From the NCBI GenBank assembly GCA_016271365.2, contig CM028136.1, positions 469,152,001 to 469,216,000 of the forward strand: a DNA stretch of 64,000 nucleotides, in the 5' to 3' direction. This document shows positions 19,373 to 31,925 of this stretch, one piece after another (position 1 is the stretch's first letter; each line of letters begins with the position of its first letter). The notes beneath the pieces are model-generated. The model did not search any database, was not told the origin of the DNA, and saw only the letters and a program-made list of their open reading frames with translations. The translations under genes and the position numbers were made by a program. Origin of the DNA: Neoceratodus forsteri (lineage: Eukaryota > Chordata > Ceratodontiformes > Ceratodontidae).

Positions 19373-20126
19373 TGTGGATTACCTTGATGAAAGGCACATC
19401 AGCATGTGGAGCTGTCTTCATGTTTTCCTGCTATGTCCCTGAGAAGAGCTCACTGCTAACACTGCGTAGTACACTATAAGTAATACAGCCATTACCGTGT
19501 ATTGTATTGGAGGTAGCAGTGTTACTGTCATGACCTCAAGACTTGAGGACTTGTATGTAGGTGCAGTGGGGCACTTCTCCTTTAGAACAGCTGTTTTTTC
19601 TGGTATTGGTGAGCTTAATCCTTTTTTGAATATTATGCCTGACACTGACTTAGAACCAGAAAGCGCTACTCAAGATGCAGTCACAGCTGCAAGTGCTGTT
19701 GAATTGCCAGTGGGCATCCACATAGCATATTATGAACTAGAAAAGACTGCACTAAGAGCTCACATAATCTGTTGGAACTTGACGAGCCTTGAAGCCTACC
19801 AGAAGGCAGGGCATGTTCCTAGGGGGCTAAGAGTTTTGAAATGGCCAAGTTATGGCCTTGATCAGGCTGATTTCAAAACAGACTGGGAGAAACAGATGCA
19901 GGCTGCATCCAAATTGTATCAACTTTGCATCATCTGTGACTACCAAAATCAACAGTTAGAAGTAGAACCGATACTCAAAGACAAAGAAGGGGTCTTTTCA
20001 GAATTTAATACTGACCCTGAATTTACTGCTCTGGAAGAAAAACTTAAGGCAGCAATTGCCAGACAGGACAAGCGCATTCATGCTGTTAAACTTCCGAAAT
20101 ACTTAAGGGCAGACTGGATGATTTGA
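19373..20126 (+). pseudogene. PLE N-terminal region
   Basis: The open frame 19497-20126 (209 residues) is acidic in its middle, with GIHIAYYELEKTALRAHIICWN, PRGLRVLKWP and LEEKLKAAIARQDKRI. It lies between the left pLTR and the RT in the same strand, the place of the variable N-terminal domain of PLE proteins. It ends in TGA at 20124-20126, and the coding line continues in other frames. Its function is unknown; a nucleic-acid-binding role is only a guess. Confidence 0.6.
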
Positions 20127-20299
20127 ACAGCCAGGTTTTCACCTGAAAAGGGTCTGAGTTCACTGCTAATTCAAACAGAAGCAGTAGAAGAAATAAAAGA
20201 AAGGGCCCAAAACCAATCTTGAGGAGAAGCAATACAAGCTTCCACTTGACCTCAGAATCTGACATCAAATCCCCAGAGGAGCCTTTTTTTGGAGGAAGA

Positions 20300-22112
20300 G
20301 GTGGGTGAACAAGCAGAGGGGTCAGAAGAACCGAGGCACTCAGACAGATTTGTTTGATTTTTGCCCACTGTACAACAAGGTGGGGGCGCAAAAAAGAAAC
20401 AGGTCACACTTCACAATGAACCAAGAAGCAACCTCAAGTACCATCAGTAGGAAGGGAAGGGGGGGGCAACACCCAAACAACATGGCAAGGGGAGAGGCAG
20501 ATAAATATTATTAACCTCTCAAATAATGTACTCACCCCAGAACAGCTATCAATTTTAAGTAAGGGCTTGAGATTTGTACCCACCTGCTCTGCAAGTAGAT
20601 TTAATACATACCTGGACATTAAAAAGCTAACCAGAAAATTAAACCTTAAATCTTTTTACAATAGAAAAAAAATGGGTGCAGACACAGAGACCTTGTTACC
20701 TGAAACTGATACCCCTATGGTCTCGAATTCTTCAGATGACCTTCTGGATTTGAGTGTGTATGATGTAAACCCTGACATTAGTACAAATTCAGAGCATGAA
20801 TCATTAAGTCATAACACCTTAAAGTCTCTGCATAGTTTTAAGCGGACTTTTACTTTCACCCCCCCCACTTCTGCTATACATATCTTTGAACATGCTTGCC
20901 TCAATGACATCAATAAATTATATAATGAACAGCATCGTCCTTCCTAATACAATATTTCATATAAGGAAAGGACTGCATTAACTGAACTGGAACATAATAC
21001 ATCCATTATTATCAAGCCAGTGGATAAAGGGGGAGCAATAGTCGTAATGGATTCTACGGACTGTATTGCGGAATTCCAAAGACAACTATCAGAGGAGAAC
21101 ATTTACCAAATACTAAAAACTGACCCCACTATGTATTTTAAGAGATACAGTGACAGCACACTGCAGCAAGTCTTGGCTGATGGCATAATATCCCAGGATA
21201 CCCTTGAGTTTCTGCAGGTCACCCATCCTTTGTGCCCAGCCATGTACATATTGCCCAAGGTACATAGGAACTTACAACCCCCAGGCAGGCCAATCCTCTC
21301 AGGAAATCGATCCCTAACTGAACCACTGCCCCAATATGTGGGTTCCCACATTTGTAATTTAGTAACAGATTTATCTTCATACCTTAGGGATACTACAGAG
21401 GTGTTTGGCCTGCTGGAGAATTTACAGCTTGAATCTAATTGGTTGTTATTGTCTCTTGATATTGAGTCACTCTACACTAATATTCCCCATCAGGGTGGCC
21501 TTCAGACATTGCATACATGGTTGGATGACATCATAGATTTAGATAGTGGGCAGACAGACGTTTTGGTCAGTTTGGCAGAATATGTGCTTAAATACAGCGT
21601 TTTTTATTTTCAAGGGTCATACTATCACCAGATAAAGGGTATAGCCATGGGAGCCACCGTTGCCCCTAATTATGTAAACCTTTACCTGGGACACTGGGAG
21701 AAGAATGTCATTTATAATGCTAACAACAATCCTTTTTTTCCACAGCATCGATCTCTGGAGGTGTTATATTGATGATGTCCTGATGGTGTAGCACAGTACG
21801 TCAACAGAGCTGGGGTGTTTTGTGGAATATCTTCACAGGTTCAACCCAGACCTGAAATTTTCTATACAATATGATCCAAAACAAATTAACTTTTTGGATC
21901 TGAAAATCAGTAAAAATCAGGATGGGACTATTTCCAGAGACTTTTTCCATAAACCCACAAACTGTAATACCCTGATATATGCTTCCAGTTGCCATCTGTG
22001 CCACTCCATCAGAAACATTCCATGCTCGCAGTTTCTAAGTTTAAAAAGGGATTGCTCCAATGTCTCTGACTTTGACAGTAGACTGATAAATGTCAGAATG
22101 GTTCCACAGTAG
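20300..22112 (+). pseudogene. PLE reverse transcriptase
   Basis: The block RGTQTDLFDFCPLYNK lies at 20332-20379. A LTPEQLSILSKGLRFVPTCS segment follows near 20530-20590, then NTYLDIKKLTRKLNLKSFY. 20567-20947 and 21020-21772 give SIIIKPVDKGGAIVVMDS, PAMYILPKVHRNLQPPGRPI, LSLDIESLYTNIPHQGGL and GIAMGATVAPNYVNLYLG. The catalytic YIDD lies at 21765-21776. 21822-22112 gives KQINFLDLKISKNQDG and SCHLCHSIRNIPCSQFLSLKRDCS. A stop at 20945 and shifts near 21750 break the frame. PLE RTs are related to telomerase RT and prime on target DNA. Confidence 0.9.
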
Positions 22113-22329
22113 GGGTTATAGACATGAGAATATTACCAGTGCCCAAACACATGCCATAGATACACCATGTACTCCACTTTATAGTATAAAAGCAAGACCC
22201 TCCCGATTTTGATCACATTAACTTCATCACCACTTATGGAACCAACACTCCTGTAATCAAAGCCATAGTATATAAACATTGACCAATCCTCTCTATTGAT
22301 CCAGAACTAAAGGATATAGTTAAAAAACC

Positions 22330-22962
22330 TCCATGTACTGTGTACCAGAGAGGAAAAAATCTTTCTGATTTATTGGTGCATTCATTACAACCAATGGAAA
22401 GAAAATCCAATATGTGGTTGCTCCCACCCACCAAAGGCTGTTACAGCTGTGGCCGATATAAGTTTTGTGAAGTTATTACCAAGACTAAACAGTTTACCTC
22501 TATCAATACCAATTGTGATTATTACATCAGAGAATTTATAAACTGTTCCACCAGTTCTGTTGTGTATATGGCCACTTGTTCTTGCCAGGCTTTTTACGTT
22601 GGTTGACTTCACAAACTTTAAATCAATGCGTATGTGAACATCTAAGCAACATTAGATGCATGGATTTTACTAATGCCTTAGCCAAGCATGTAGTCACACA
22701 AACTGGCAGACATACATTTTCCTTTTGTGGTATTGAAAGGGTATCTGTGGGCATTAGGGGAGGTGACTTAGAAAATAAACTTCTATGCATGGAGGCTTTT
22801 TGGATTTTTCAGTTAGGAACATTGATCTACCTAGGGCTAAACAATCAATTTGATATTACCTTGTATCTTAAGAGATCCAACAAGGGATATAAAAATAATC
22901 ACCTATTGAAAATAGGAACTACCCTTCTATATGAGTCGGTGGCACGACAATGCATTTTCTGA
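22330..22962 (+). pseudogene. PLE GIY-YIG endonuclease
   Basis: 22340-22606 carries a Cys-rich linker (GCYSCGRYKFC) and CSTSSVVYMATCSCQAFYVG, the VVY...YVG form of the GIY-YIG motif. After a stop or shift at about 22605, 22576-22962 continues with CEHLSNIR and AKHVVTQTGRHTFSF. It ends with ENKLLCMEAFWIFQLGTLIYLGLN, which holds the catalytic Glu and the terminal GLN block. The stop TGA at 22960-22962 coincides with the start of the right pLTR. It nicks target DNA for priming. Confidence 0.9.
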
Positions 22963-23802
22963 CAATTTCTTAATACTATATTGTATCTATATTATAACAT
23001 TAAATGTCTAGACAAGTAGGCCACAATACTTTATCAACAAATGGCCTGTAAGTTGTATGGTTTGGAGTCTAGTGGCAGCCTTACTAAATATGTGTTTTCT
23101 CCCTCTTTTTTGTAGTTTTATATCACAGGTTCTGATATACCCTGGCCCTAAAGATTTGATATCAAGGTATCAGTTACAATGAGCACTGGATGTCTTGGTT
23201 GCTCTCTGTGGTTCACTACTATATTCGTTATTATTATTATCATTTTGGTAATATTACCTACTTATCACATCCTGGACATAGGTTCATGGTAGTAAGAATG
23301 GTTAAAACTGAAAAATGTAATTATCCTAATTTATTTTCTATGATGATTCTATGCCTGGAATGAAATGATGATATTATTTAATGTTGCCAGAACCTCGTCC
23401 TTACCAGATGTAGTCTGTTGCTAGTTATTTTTGATATCTTATTTAGTTGGTAATTAAGTCATTAGTGAATAACTTGTAATTAATTCAATATGCATTTATA
23501 ATTATGGCAATATTTATACCCTGCAAGCATTATTTTAAGTCATTTACCTTAGGTTTTCCTTTTTTACATTTTTGTAAAATGTACACTGTCACTTTAATTA
23601 GTCTTGGCATAAAAATGCAGCACTTGAGGTGAGGGGCCATCCTTGAGAAAGTGCGCATACACAAAACCGGTAGGGCCTTTTGAGGAGAGGAGAACACTTA
23701 CATAGCACGTTTGTTTGTATCTTTCTATTTTGCTTGATTTTTGGCAATGAACCTTACAATTGGATTACTTGCTGGTGGATGGTGCCCTTATTTCTCAGTG
23801 CT
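22961..23802 (+). repeat. PLE right pLTR
   Basis: Complete 0.84 kb copy matching 16004-16093 plus 18625-19372. It ends at TTATTTCTCAGTGCT. The internal TTGAGGAGAGGAGAACAC (23680-23696) matches the left copy downstream of the hammerhead-like core. No short target duplication could be assigned. Confidence 0.9.
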
Positions 23803-25190
23803 CTCACATTGTCCCTATAACATACACATGAGATAAGTTAAAAGAAATCTGTGCATTTACATAGTAAAATATATTTCAGATAAATGCAAATATAAGTATG
23901 TTTGCCACCCTTATAATTATTTGAAAAGGATTGCAGATCTTTTTCATATTTAGTAGCCAGTAAAAGTCATTGCTTGTCCCCTGGTTCTCTGGGACCACTC
24001 AAATGCTATACCAGGCAGACACAAAATATATATTTTTTTTTATTGTGTACAAGTTTTAGAGAAAGAGCCTTTCTGCTTAAATAAATTGCTGCAATGCAGA
24101 GTGGCAACAACATCTGTTAGTGCTGTTAGTTCATGATAGAATGTGCCTACGTGTTAGCAGCACAGTGTTCTGCTTGGGATTCCCCACCAAGCACTGGCAC
24201 TGAGCATACTTGGAAGAGAATGTAGCTTCCCCATCCAGATGAACAATTGGTCAGTCAGAAGTTAGGCTTTTGGGCCTAGTAGGAGTAGAGAGAGGGCATG
24301 TGTAATTCCTTCCTCCTGTGCAATCAATAATTGCGGTTTTCTTTTTTAAATAAAATACATATTTAGTTGAGAAGGCAACAAGTGCAGGTTTATAGTTTAG
24401 GGATAGGAAGATATTGTATTACTTGTTGAGAATGGGATGGGTCAGTGAAGTCAGAATAGACTCAGTATTAGCAACACTAATAAGCACTGGGGACAAGCAC
24501 TCAAAACTAGCAAATACAACGCAAATACACATACATGAGGAAATATATAAATTAACCACCTGGGGATATACTACAAAGACTGGGGCAGTTAGAATAGCAG
24601 CAGAACCACTCCTCAAGCCACAGTTTAAAGACATAGCAATTTGAAGAAGAGAAAGTACAGGCAGGTAGCCATGTGCTGAGATTTAAAGCTGAGCTTTAAA
24701 CTGCAAACAAAACTACACTATTTTCTGACAGGATATTTCATGCCATTCTTTTCAGAGCTGCACCATACTTGCATCACACATAGTGTAACATGTATACTTA
24801 CTGATGTGTAGCTGGCCACGAAGGTGGGATAGTTATACCTAGAAGGTGGGGTGTCCACAGTGTAAAGGAAGATATGTTTTTCAGTCATTATGGTGCAGAG
24901 GAGGATTATGCAGAGCAGCATGGAGGGGCTGATTGAGCCTGGGCTCGTGTTTCATGTTAGAAGCCTTTGGATAACTTCTGGGATGCATCTGGTGGAAAAC
25001 ATTTTCATTGCTTTAAAGCTCTTAATGCAGCTATATTTTATACCTATTCAGTGGCAAATGCTTCTAGTTGTTATGTTATTGTATCACAAATTTGACTGTG
25101 AGGTAAAGGGACATGTTATGACATTTGCCAGTGTGGAAACTTTAGAGAGGAGGTCCTCAATGTCTTTTAGTTAAATATTTAGAGAAAATA
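23803..25190. other. No gene seen
   Basis: AT-rich sequence. Short open frames (for example 24414-24644 plus, 24890-25174 plus) have no recognisable motif and no supporting signals. Confidence 0.55.
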
Positions 25191-25552
25191 AATTGCAAGC
25201 CACAAGCATTAGCTATTGAACCATTTTGTGAAAAAGTGCTGCAAAACAGAATCCTGTGGAACTCCACTAGTAAACCTCCCTAACCTGACAGATTTCCATT
25301 GACCATCACTCTTTGTGATTTCTCCATCATCCATCCAATAATCCAGTTTACAATGCAGTAATTAAGGTTCATGAGCCAGAGTTTTGAAAGTGAATGGGCA
25401 CCACATATGCAGTTTTCTAATCTTTAGGCATGATACCAGTATTAATTGACTCTTTAAACAGAATTTTTATTGGTTATAACAAAAATTCTGACATTATGTA
25501 TAACATGTGCCCAGAAATGTTACCAAGTTCAGGAGATGTTTTTCTTTTTAGG
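25191..25552 (-). pseudogene. LINE RT core fragment
   Basis: On the minus strand: KILFKESINTGIMPKD, a WKTAYVVPIHF-like strand, then a WMDG...QRVMVNG-like block and FTSGVPQDSVL near 25250-25275. These are RT domains 1 to 3. Two or more shifts. The catalytic box is beyond the readable part. Confidence 0.65.
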
Positions 25553-26800
25553 TATAATAATAATAATAACAATATGCTTTATTTATTACGTGCCTTTCAG
25601 GCACCAAGGCGCCATACAATAAAAGAATAAAATCCAACAAGTTCAGCCACATAATAAATACAATTCAATAAATAGTACATCCATAGGATTTTTCCCAAAG
25701 GAAAGATTTCAGAGCCTGTTTAAAACTCCCCATGGTCATGCACTCCCTAATCCGATGGGGTAGAGAGTTCCAAAGGGAAGGGGCCACAAACATAAAAGCA
25801 CGGGCCCCAACAGATTTTAAAGTCACCCTTGGAATCTCTAGCAACCCCTCATCGGCAGAGTGGAGTGGTCTCACAGGGTGGCAAAGGATCAGGAGTTCTT
25901 TCAGGTAATCAGGGCCCAGTTCATGTAGGGCTTTAAAAATCAGCAAGCCGACTTTGAAGGTGATCCACCACTGAACTGGCAGCCAGTGCAGTTCCTGCAG
26001 CACCAGTGTAATATGGGAGGATCTAGGAGTTCCCACCAACAACCATGCTGCGGAATTCTGCACCAGCTGCAAGTGGTGGATATCAACCCCTGAAAGCCCA
26101 AAGTAGAGCGAGTTGCAATAGTCAAGGTGCGAGGTCACAAAGGTATGGATCAAAGTTGGCAGATCACTGGACGGAACAAGGTGCTTGATCCTGGTAATGT
26201 TTCTTAGATGGTAGAAAGATGTCTTAACCACAGCTGACACCTGAGGTCGAAGTGTCAACCCAGCATCCTATATCACCCTCAGGTCACACACCTGTTCAGA
26301 GACCAGTAGCTCGACAGCCCCAAGACACAATCCAAATGGGGAGCCGGCCACTGGACCCCCTATCCAGTGATCCGGATCCAAAGCCAACACCTCCGTCTTC
26401 ACTGAGTTCAACTTCAACCAACTGGACATCAGCCAATCCTGGATTTCATTGAGGCAGCTATTAAATACCGAAACGGCTCCTTCCTGGTTGGGGGCAAAAG
26501 ACAGGTATAGCTGGGTATCATCGGCATAGCAATGAAACTGCAGACCATACCATCTCACAATGTCTCCGAGGGGAAGCATATACACCTCAAACAACATGGG
26601 GGACAAAATAGAGCCCTGAGGCACCCCACAAGGCAGAGAGGTTGGGTCAGAAGAAAAGACCCCTGAGACCACCCTCTGAGTTCTTCCGGTGAGGTATGAA
26701 GTGAACCATCTGAGGACCACCCCAGAAAGCCCACAAATATATCTCAGGCACTCAAGAAGGACCTCATGGTCAACGGTGTCAAATGCTGAGGACATATATA
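25553..26800 (-). mobile_element. L2-clade LINE inserted in a LINE
   Basis: 5'-truncated copy of the same family as 32-1222. RT starts at AFDTVDHEVLLECL (about 26750-26790), with SGVVLRWFTSYLTGRTQRVVSGVF, LPCGVPQGSILSPMLFEVYM and the YADD box at 26517-26528. The C-terminal region at 25665-26258 has LVQNSAAWLLVGT, LHWLPVQW and LWNSLPHRI. The 3' tail is a (TTA)n repeat on the element strand (TAATAATAATAATAAC at 25556-25571). Both sides are blocks of the same host LINE. Confidence 0.88.
25665..26800 (-). pseudogene. L2 RT, two open segments
   Basis: 26268-26915 is open through the host-LINE junction. Its first residues (NYKFCEVFSHSDNPI) belong to the host element and only the part from about 26800 on is L2. 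25665-26258 (197 residues) gives the C-terminal domain. One shift near 26262 separates them. The catalytic YADD is intact. Less decayed than the copy at 32-1222. Confidence 0.88.
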
Positions 26801-26804
26801 TATT

Positions 26805-28080
26805 TTTTTCTGTTGAAATGATAAATCTTTCACAGGGCGAAGAGTTTAAATGAGAGATTGGGTTATCACTGTGACTAAAAACCTCACAAAACTTATAATT
26901 TAGTATTTCTGCCATATTTGTATGATCATATATTAGAATTCAGCTGTTTAATATTGGTCCAACAGTACCTTGAGTTTTTTAAGGAGTTTATATAGGCATA
27001 AAATGATTTATTATCTTTGTTAGCATTTATAGCCATATGTTGTTCTATTACCTTTTTAGTTTTTTTTTTTTGCACTTCTTTTGAATTGAAATTAGAGCTT
27101 CCCAAAAGGTTGAATTTTTTATACAAAGGTGGGTCCTGTATAATTTATTCTTAACACCTTTTTTGTCTTTTTTGAGCCACCTCTGTCTCAGTGTGTTATT
27201 TTGATATTTATATATCTTCGGTTTACATTGTTACTTTGATTTAAAATTATGTTTTTAGTGGTATCCCAAATGTCTTCAGTAGATTTTTTTTTTCAAAATC
27301 TCTGTTTCAATTTATTTTACTGAGTTTATCTCTAATTTTGAGTATGTTTGCCCTATTACATTAGATATAATGTACATTCGTATTTTATCATTATAGTCTG
27401 TATAATCTTGATTTATTTGGAAATAAACCACATTGTGGTTGCTATTACCCAGAGGTGGTCCAATTTTACACTTAATGACACTAAGGTAGTCAGAACAGAC
27501 TACAGCATGTCCAAAATATTTCCCCCTCTAATGGGTTCATTAACATATTGTTTTAACTGGGAATGTTCATATGCTGAGAGTAGCTTTTTTCCCACAAATG
27601 CTAGTAGCAGAGTTGTTTTCCCAATTTATTTCCCCCAGGTTGAAGTATCCCATTATTATTAAGTCACCCAGTTCTCTTGCAGCCTCTATTTCAGATAGTA
27701 ATTCATTATATGCAACCACTAAACAGTCAGGTGGGCAATAACAAACACCTACAATTAAAGGGGTGACTTGGTTATTAATCAATTTAACTGAGATGGATTC
27801 AGTAGTAGTGTTTTTTTCCTGAAACTTCAGTAGAAGTGATGCCATTTTTTTACAAAAAGTGCCACTTCACTACCTGCCATATTTTCTCTATTACATTTGT
27901 AAAGATCGTATCCATATATTTTGGTTCCCCAAGCCATTTTATCATTCCACCAAGGTTCAGTAATAGCTATGATGTCAGTATTATGGCATGTGACTAAAGT
28001 TTGTAATTTGTCTAACTTATTTTGCATGCTTCTATTGTTTAAAAGCATAAAGCTTTGGCAATTCCTTGCCATATTGTCAT
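26805..28080 (-). pseudogene. LINE ORF2 endonuclease and linker
   Basis: 27827-28072 gives MQNKLDKLQTLVTCHNTDII and AITEPWWNDK, the start of an APE-type endonuclease (the Glu of the TEPWW block is catalytic). 27567-27845 continues with VKLINNQVTPLIVGVCYCPP and LGDLIIMGYFNLGEINW; the family usually has GDFN where GYFN stands, so the catalytic Asp is replaced by Tyr. 26926-27126 gives KDNKSFYAYINS. It nicks target DNA. Shifts and a substituted catalytic residue make it inactive. Confidence 0.8.
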
Positions 28081-28109
28081 AATGTTTTTTTTTTTTCTTA
28101 CAGTGAGGT

Positions 28110-29218
28110 GTAACAGAATGGATACTTTTGAAATGTCCCCCCTTCTTATTTAGTTCAAATCAAAATCATCTAAGAACTGTTTAAAATTTTGACCTAATAT
28201 TTTAGCCCCCAATTTGTTTAAATTAACTCTCTCCCTTGAAAATAGTTTTTTAGTTTATTTTTTGTTTGAAACCGTCTCAGTTGTTAATAAACCTTATGTT
28301 TTTCTCTCTACACCAGTTTGATAACACAGTTATTAATTCTGTTAATGGTGAGATTTTTTTCAGGATATGATTTTGGAATTGGGAGAATATCATATATGCC
28401 AGCCTTGTAGCCTCTTGTCTGTAGTTTAACTCCTAATGTTACAGGTTCACAACAGATGTCCTTTCATGGCTTCTTCCAAAACTTTGCTATCCACATTTAA
28501 AATGGCTGAAAGATTTATTGGGATGTTCAGTTTTTCTATACCCCTATCTATGTCTGCATCTGCAATCCTTGCTCCAAGTGACTGTTTTGTTTAGTTTATC
28601 ATTACTGCAAATGTAGCTATCCATGGACTTAATTATTGAGTCACCTATTACAATTTTTTAGGTAGCAAAGACTTATTTTTATTGGTAATTTGGATGTTTG
28701 AATAAGGTTCCATTACCGGATGAACAGGTATAATATTTAATGTGGTTTCTGCTTAAATTTCAAGTGAGACATATCTGTTTTGAATCAGTATGGGTGTCTT
28801 GCTAGCTACTAGAGCGCCACAATCCTTCTTATGTTGTTGTTGTTGGCTAATTAAACTCCACTCATGTGCTCTTTCTCTTTGGCCTCTTTTCACTTTTTGT
28901 TACTGGAATGAGGGCTAATGAGTATGTTCTCATCTTCACAAGTGCATTTTCTATTTTCCTGTGGTACTGTATTTTTTTTTAAATTCTCGGCATCAATATT
29001 ACTAACAAATCTATCTTATTCATTTCAAGAGCATTTTGCAACTCAATTGTTAAAGAATCTAATTCCTTCTCTAGTGCCACTAGTTAGGCACATTTTGTAC
29101 AAATGAGAGAAGAAATGTTGTCAAGCATTGAGTCACTTGAGTACATTAAACAGCTAGTAAATTTAGTAACAGAACCATATTTTTCAAGCAGTTCCAAGAT
29201 GTCTCCTAGTTGATCCAT
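28110..29218 (-). pseudogene. LINE ORF1 with coiled coil and SGNH esterase
   Basis: ATG at 29216-29218 starts MDQLGDILELLEKYG. ICTKC follows near 29090, a CxxC that may bind zinc, and then the heptad-rich LEKELDSLTIELQNALEMN (about 29010-29065). Downstream is VIGDSIIKSMD with GDS at 28637-28645, and a SREKNIRF- and GRELI/LNKLG-like end near 28200-28260, the block V region. CR1/L2 ORF1 proteins with this order (zinc and coiled coil, then esterase) are known. Stops and frameshifts throughout. Confidence 0.65.
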
Positions 29219-29740
29219 ATTTGTAAATCAGAAAAGTAATGCATTATCACCTTACTTTTGGTGGAAGGGGGGGCCTTCTTCCTCGGTGGATGCAGGCAGA
29301 CATGTTTGCCTCTGCTTGCATCTCCTCTGCTCATGCTCAGCTCCACTCACAGGGGCCAAGCAATTTAAGTCCCTCCACCTGGAAGTGCTGCCATGGACGC
29401 CAATGCACCATCCCAGCACAAACTAATAAAATTAAATAATAATGAATCACTGCTGTTACACAGGTCAAATACCCTCTCATCCCAGTGAGCCACTACAAAT
29501 TAAAACACCTGAATCTGGCTAGCAACAACTGGACTCATTTGTTGCTGTGTAGTTCCCCAGTGAGATAGGGAACTACACTCCTCACTCTCCTATGCAGTTC
29601 CTATAGCAATGAGCCCCAACAAACCACAAGTAGCAGCTAGGGAAGTCTTCTACTCCCTATATATTTTCTGTGTTTTATATTAATTTTTTCTGTTGTTATT
29701 TGCTTTGTTTGTCACTCCAGACACACACTTAGCCAATGGG
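29219..29740. other. Possible LINE 5' UTR, no gene
   Basis: Upstream of the ORF1 start of the minus LINE and before the plus LINE at 29741. A small hairpin, GTAGTTCCC with GGGAACTAC, lies at about 29550-29577. Nothing else is recognised. Confidence 0.45.
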
Positions 29741-31925
29741 AATTTGGGGGTTCAGAAACTATTGGCCAAGTCTCAGTCAATGACCACATAATTTCTGACC
29801 CATTGGAAATGGCAAATATTTTCAATACACAATTTTGTAAAACTTATGCAAAAAAATCCAAACCAATATCCCTATTTAACATCATAGATTCCCCCAAAAT
29901 CTTCATCTCTGTGGAGGAAATCACACATAGTATAAACAAATTAAGAATTAATTTAGCCCCTGGTCCTGACAATCTCACTGTGAAAATTCTTATGATTACA
30001 TCTGAGAGTATGTTAACCTATTAAAAATCATCTTTGAAACCTCTTTAAACTTAGGCCAGGTTCCAGTAGATAGGAAAAAGGCATATGTCTTGCCAATCTA
30101 TAAAAAGGGCAGTAAATCTGGGCCCAACAACTATAGGCTCATAAGCCTAATCTCTACCCCTGGGAAAATGCTGGATGGCATCATTAAAAATATTATTAGC
30201 TCCTCCATTAACATTGACCTGAAATAACATGAATTTATGCCTGGGAAATCCTGTGCTACAAACATGTTGCATGTCTATGAAAAATAAGCAGCTCCTTGGA
30301 CACTGGTATACCGTGTGATATCATATATCTTGATTTCTCTAAGTTTTTTTTTTTTGCATTACTTATCACCCCTGCATCCAGTTGGCCACTCTTTCAGGCT
30401 CTGTCAACAGAGCCCCTGCATCTCCTCTGAACCTCCCATCACCACTCCCAGCCTCATATTGCAGATGGCCCCAGGGTAACCAGACGTATCCCTTCATTGG
30501 ATGGGTTCTCTCCTTCTGGGGAGAAAGTGCCTTCCTGGCTTACCTTTCTTGGCCCTGGGTGCTGTTGAGGTCAGCCTCAACTGTTCAGGGGCTCCATGGA
30601 TGCAAGGGTACAGATGGCCATCATCCGGTCAATCAGGATGTCATTTGTTTTGTAGTTTTCTTGGCTCCCCAAACATCATGCAGCATCTGTAGTGCTCCCG
30701 CTCTCCATCAGGGGCTGCTACAGAATGAGGCAATCTCCCTAGCCCAGCCCCAAGAGAGGAGAGCAGTCCTCCAGATGCTCAATCATCTCCTCCCCCTTCC
30801 AACCCCTGGCACCCCAAGTCCGTTCCTGAACCCGGGTCACCAGCATGGAGTGAGGTAAGGTACCAATGCCTCAGCCCTCTGTACCACCATGCTGCCGCTA
30901 AGGTTTTTGATCTTGCACCACACTGGGCTATAATACAAAAGTTAGGAGAAGTAAATGTAAATAAAATACTTATAAACTAGACCACCAACTAGTGTACTAA
31001 CAGACAACAGTGTGTGATATTTAGGGGACATAATTCACACACAAATAATATGTCTAGTGGAGACTCGCAAGGATCAATACTGGGCCTCCTACTTTTCAAT
31101 ATCTCCATCTCAGATTTAACTGAGAACTTGACATCATGGGCAATTAAATGCACAAGTGATACAAAATTGGGGGGTAAATGCCTTACATTGGCTAATCACA
31201 AACTAATTCAGGATGTCTTAGATAAACTTTCAATACGGACATGAGATTTAATAAGGATAAATATAAAGTAATGCATCTGGCTAAAAAAGTATAGAATGCA
31301 TTCCTATACACTGGGTGGTAAAATCTTGCCCCAGACTAGTAATGAGAAGGATTTGGGCATTGCCATCACTGAGAAATTTGACCGTGCATCTGAGACATCC
31401 CTTGCTATTACTCATGCTAACAGAGTGCTGTGGGCTATGCAAAGAAATATAAGATCAAGGGAAAAGTCAGTAATCTTGCCTCTTTACAGAGAATAAGTTC
31501 TTCACCTTGATACACCACTTTGGTTTGATGCCCTTACAAATGAAGGGATATTGATAACATTGGAAAAGTTCAACAAAAAGCCACCAAGGCCAACCTTAGT
31601 GTAAGTAAGTTACTGTATGAAACAAGACTCAAACACTTGAATTTAATGATTTTAGAACAATGGTACTTAAGGGATATCTCTTAACTTTGTATTTCACTTA
31701 TCTGAACTAAATTTTAACTTCACACAGATAACAAAAAAATACTGGAGGCCATCCTCTTCGGTTAATGGGGATGACCTTAAAAACAAATACAAATAATTAT
31801 TTTTTCACCCAGCATGTTATCAATCCCTGGAGCTATCTTCTAATTGACATAATAACTAGCATAAAACAAAAAAGGCTGAATTCAGATACAAACTAGACAA
31901 CTTTCTGTTGAATGGTGGTATGTAA
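29741..31925 (+). mobile_element. CR1-like LINE, 5'-truncated, split by a retro-insert
   Basis: Plus-strand RT remnant. ISDPLEMANIFNTQFC lies at about 29790-29838. NKLRINLAPGPDNLTVKIL (29935-29990), a DRKKAYVLPIYKKGS-like block and NNYRLISLISTPGKMLD (about 30130-30175) follow. The DFSK block at about 30330 is interrupted, and AKVFDLAPHW resumes at 30897. Then come SQGSILGLLLFNISI (31060-31110), an SDTKLG box where FADDT is expected, EKDLGIAITEKFD and NIRSREKSVILPLYRE. It ends FRYKLDNFLLNGG near 31880-31918. Inactive: stops, shifts and a lost catalytic box. Confidence 0.8.
30335..30900 (-). mobile_element. Retro-insert with poly(A), identity unknown
   Basis: The LINE coding line breaks at CTAAG followed by a 13-T run (30339-30352) and resumes after CTAAGGTTTTT (30898). 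The T-run is read as a minus-strand poly(A) tail, with CTAAGtttt as the target duplication. The inserted 0.55 kb is C-rich on the plus strand; frames such as 30382-30858 have no known motif. It could be a SINE or a processed transcript. Confidence 0.55.

Larger units (their letters stand above)
16004..23802 (+). mobile_element. Penelope-like element (PLE) with two pLTRs
   Basis: Left pLTR 16004-19372 (about 0.84 kb once the CR1 at 16094-18619 is removed), internal coding 19373-22960, right pLTR 22961-23802. The internal part encodes a PLE-type RT (YIDD at 21765-21776) and a C-terminal GIY-YIG endonuclease, the combination that defines canonical PLEs. The right pLTR starts at the stop codon of the endonuclease. 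Frames are broken several times. Vertebrate PLEs of the Neptune/Poseidon kind are the closest match from family knowledge. Confidence 0.9.
25191..29218 (-). mobile_element. CR1/L2-like LINE with esterase ORF1, split by an L2
   Basis: Minus-strand element with ORF1 (28110-29218), ORF2 endonuclease (27100-28080), an RT N-terminal linker (26805-27100) and an RT core piece (25191-25552). An L2 insertion (25553-26800) separates the last two. Reading across the L2, the linker ending in a SHSDNPI block is followed by the KILFKESINTG and FTSGVPQDSVL blocks of RT. Heavily frameshifted. The 3' end was not located; the match fades near 25190. The family differs from the CR1s at 12226, 16094 and 36568. 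Confidence 0.75.

Noticed and set aside
30382..30858. A 158-residue plus-strand protein
   Set aside because: Composition-driven frame in a C-rich insert; no domain recognised, and the insert appears to be in minus orientation.
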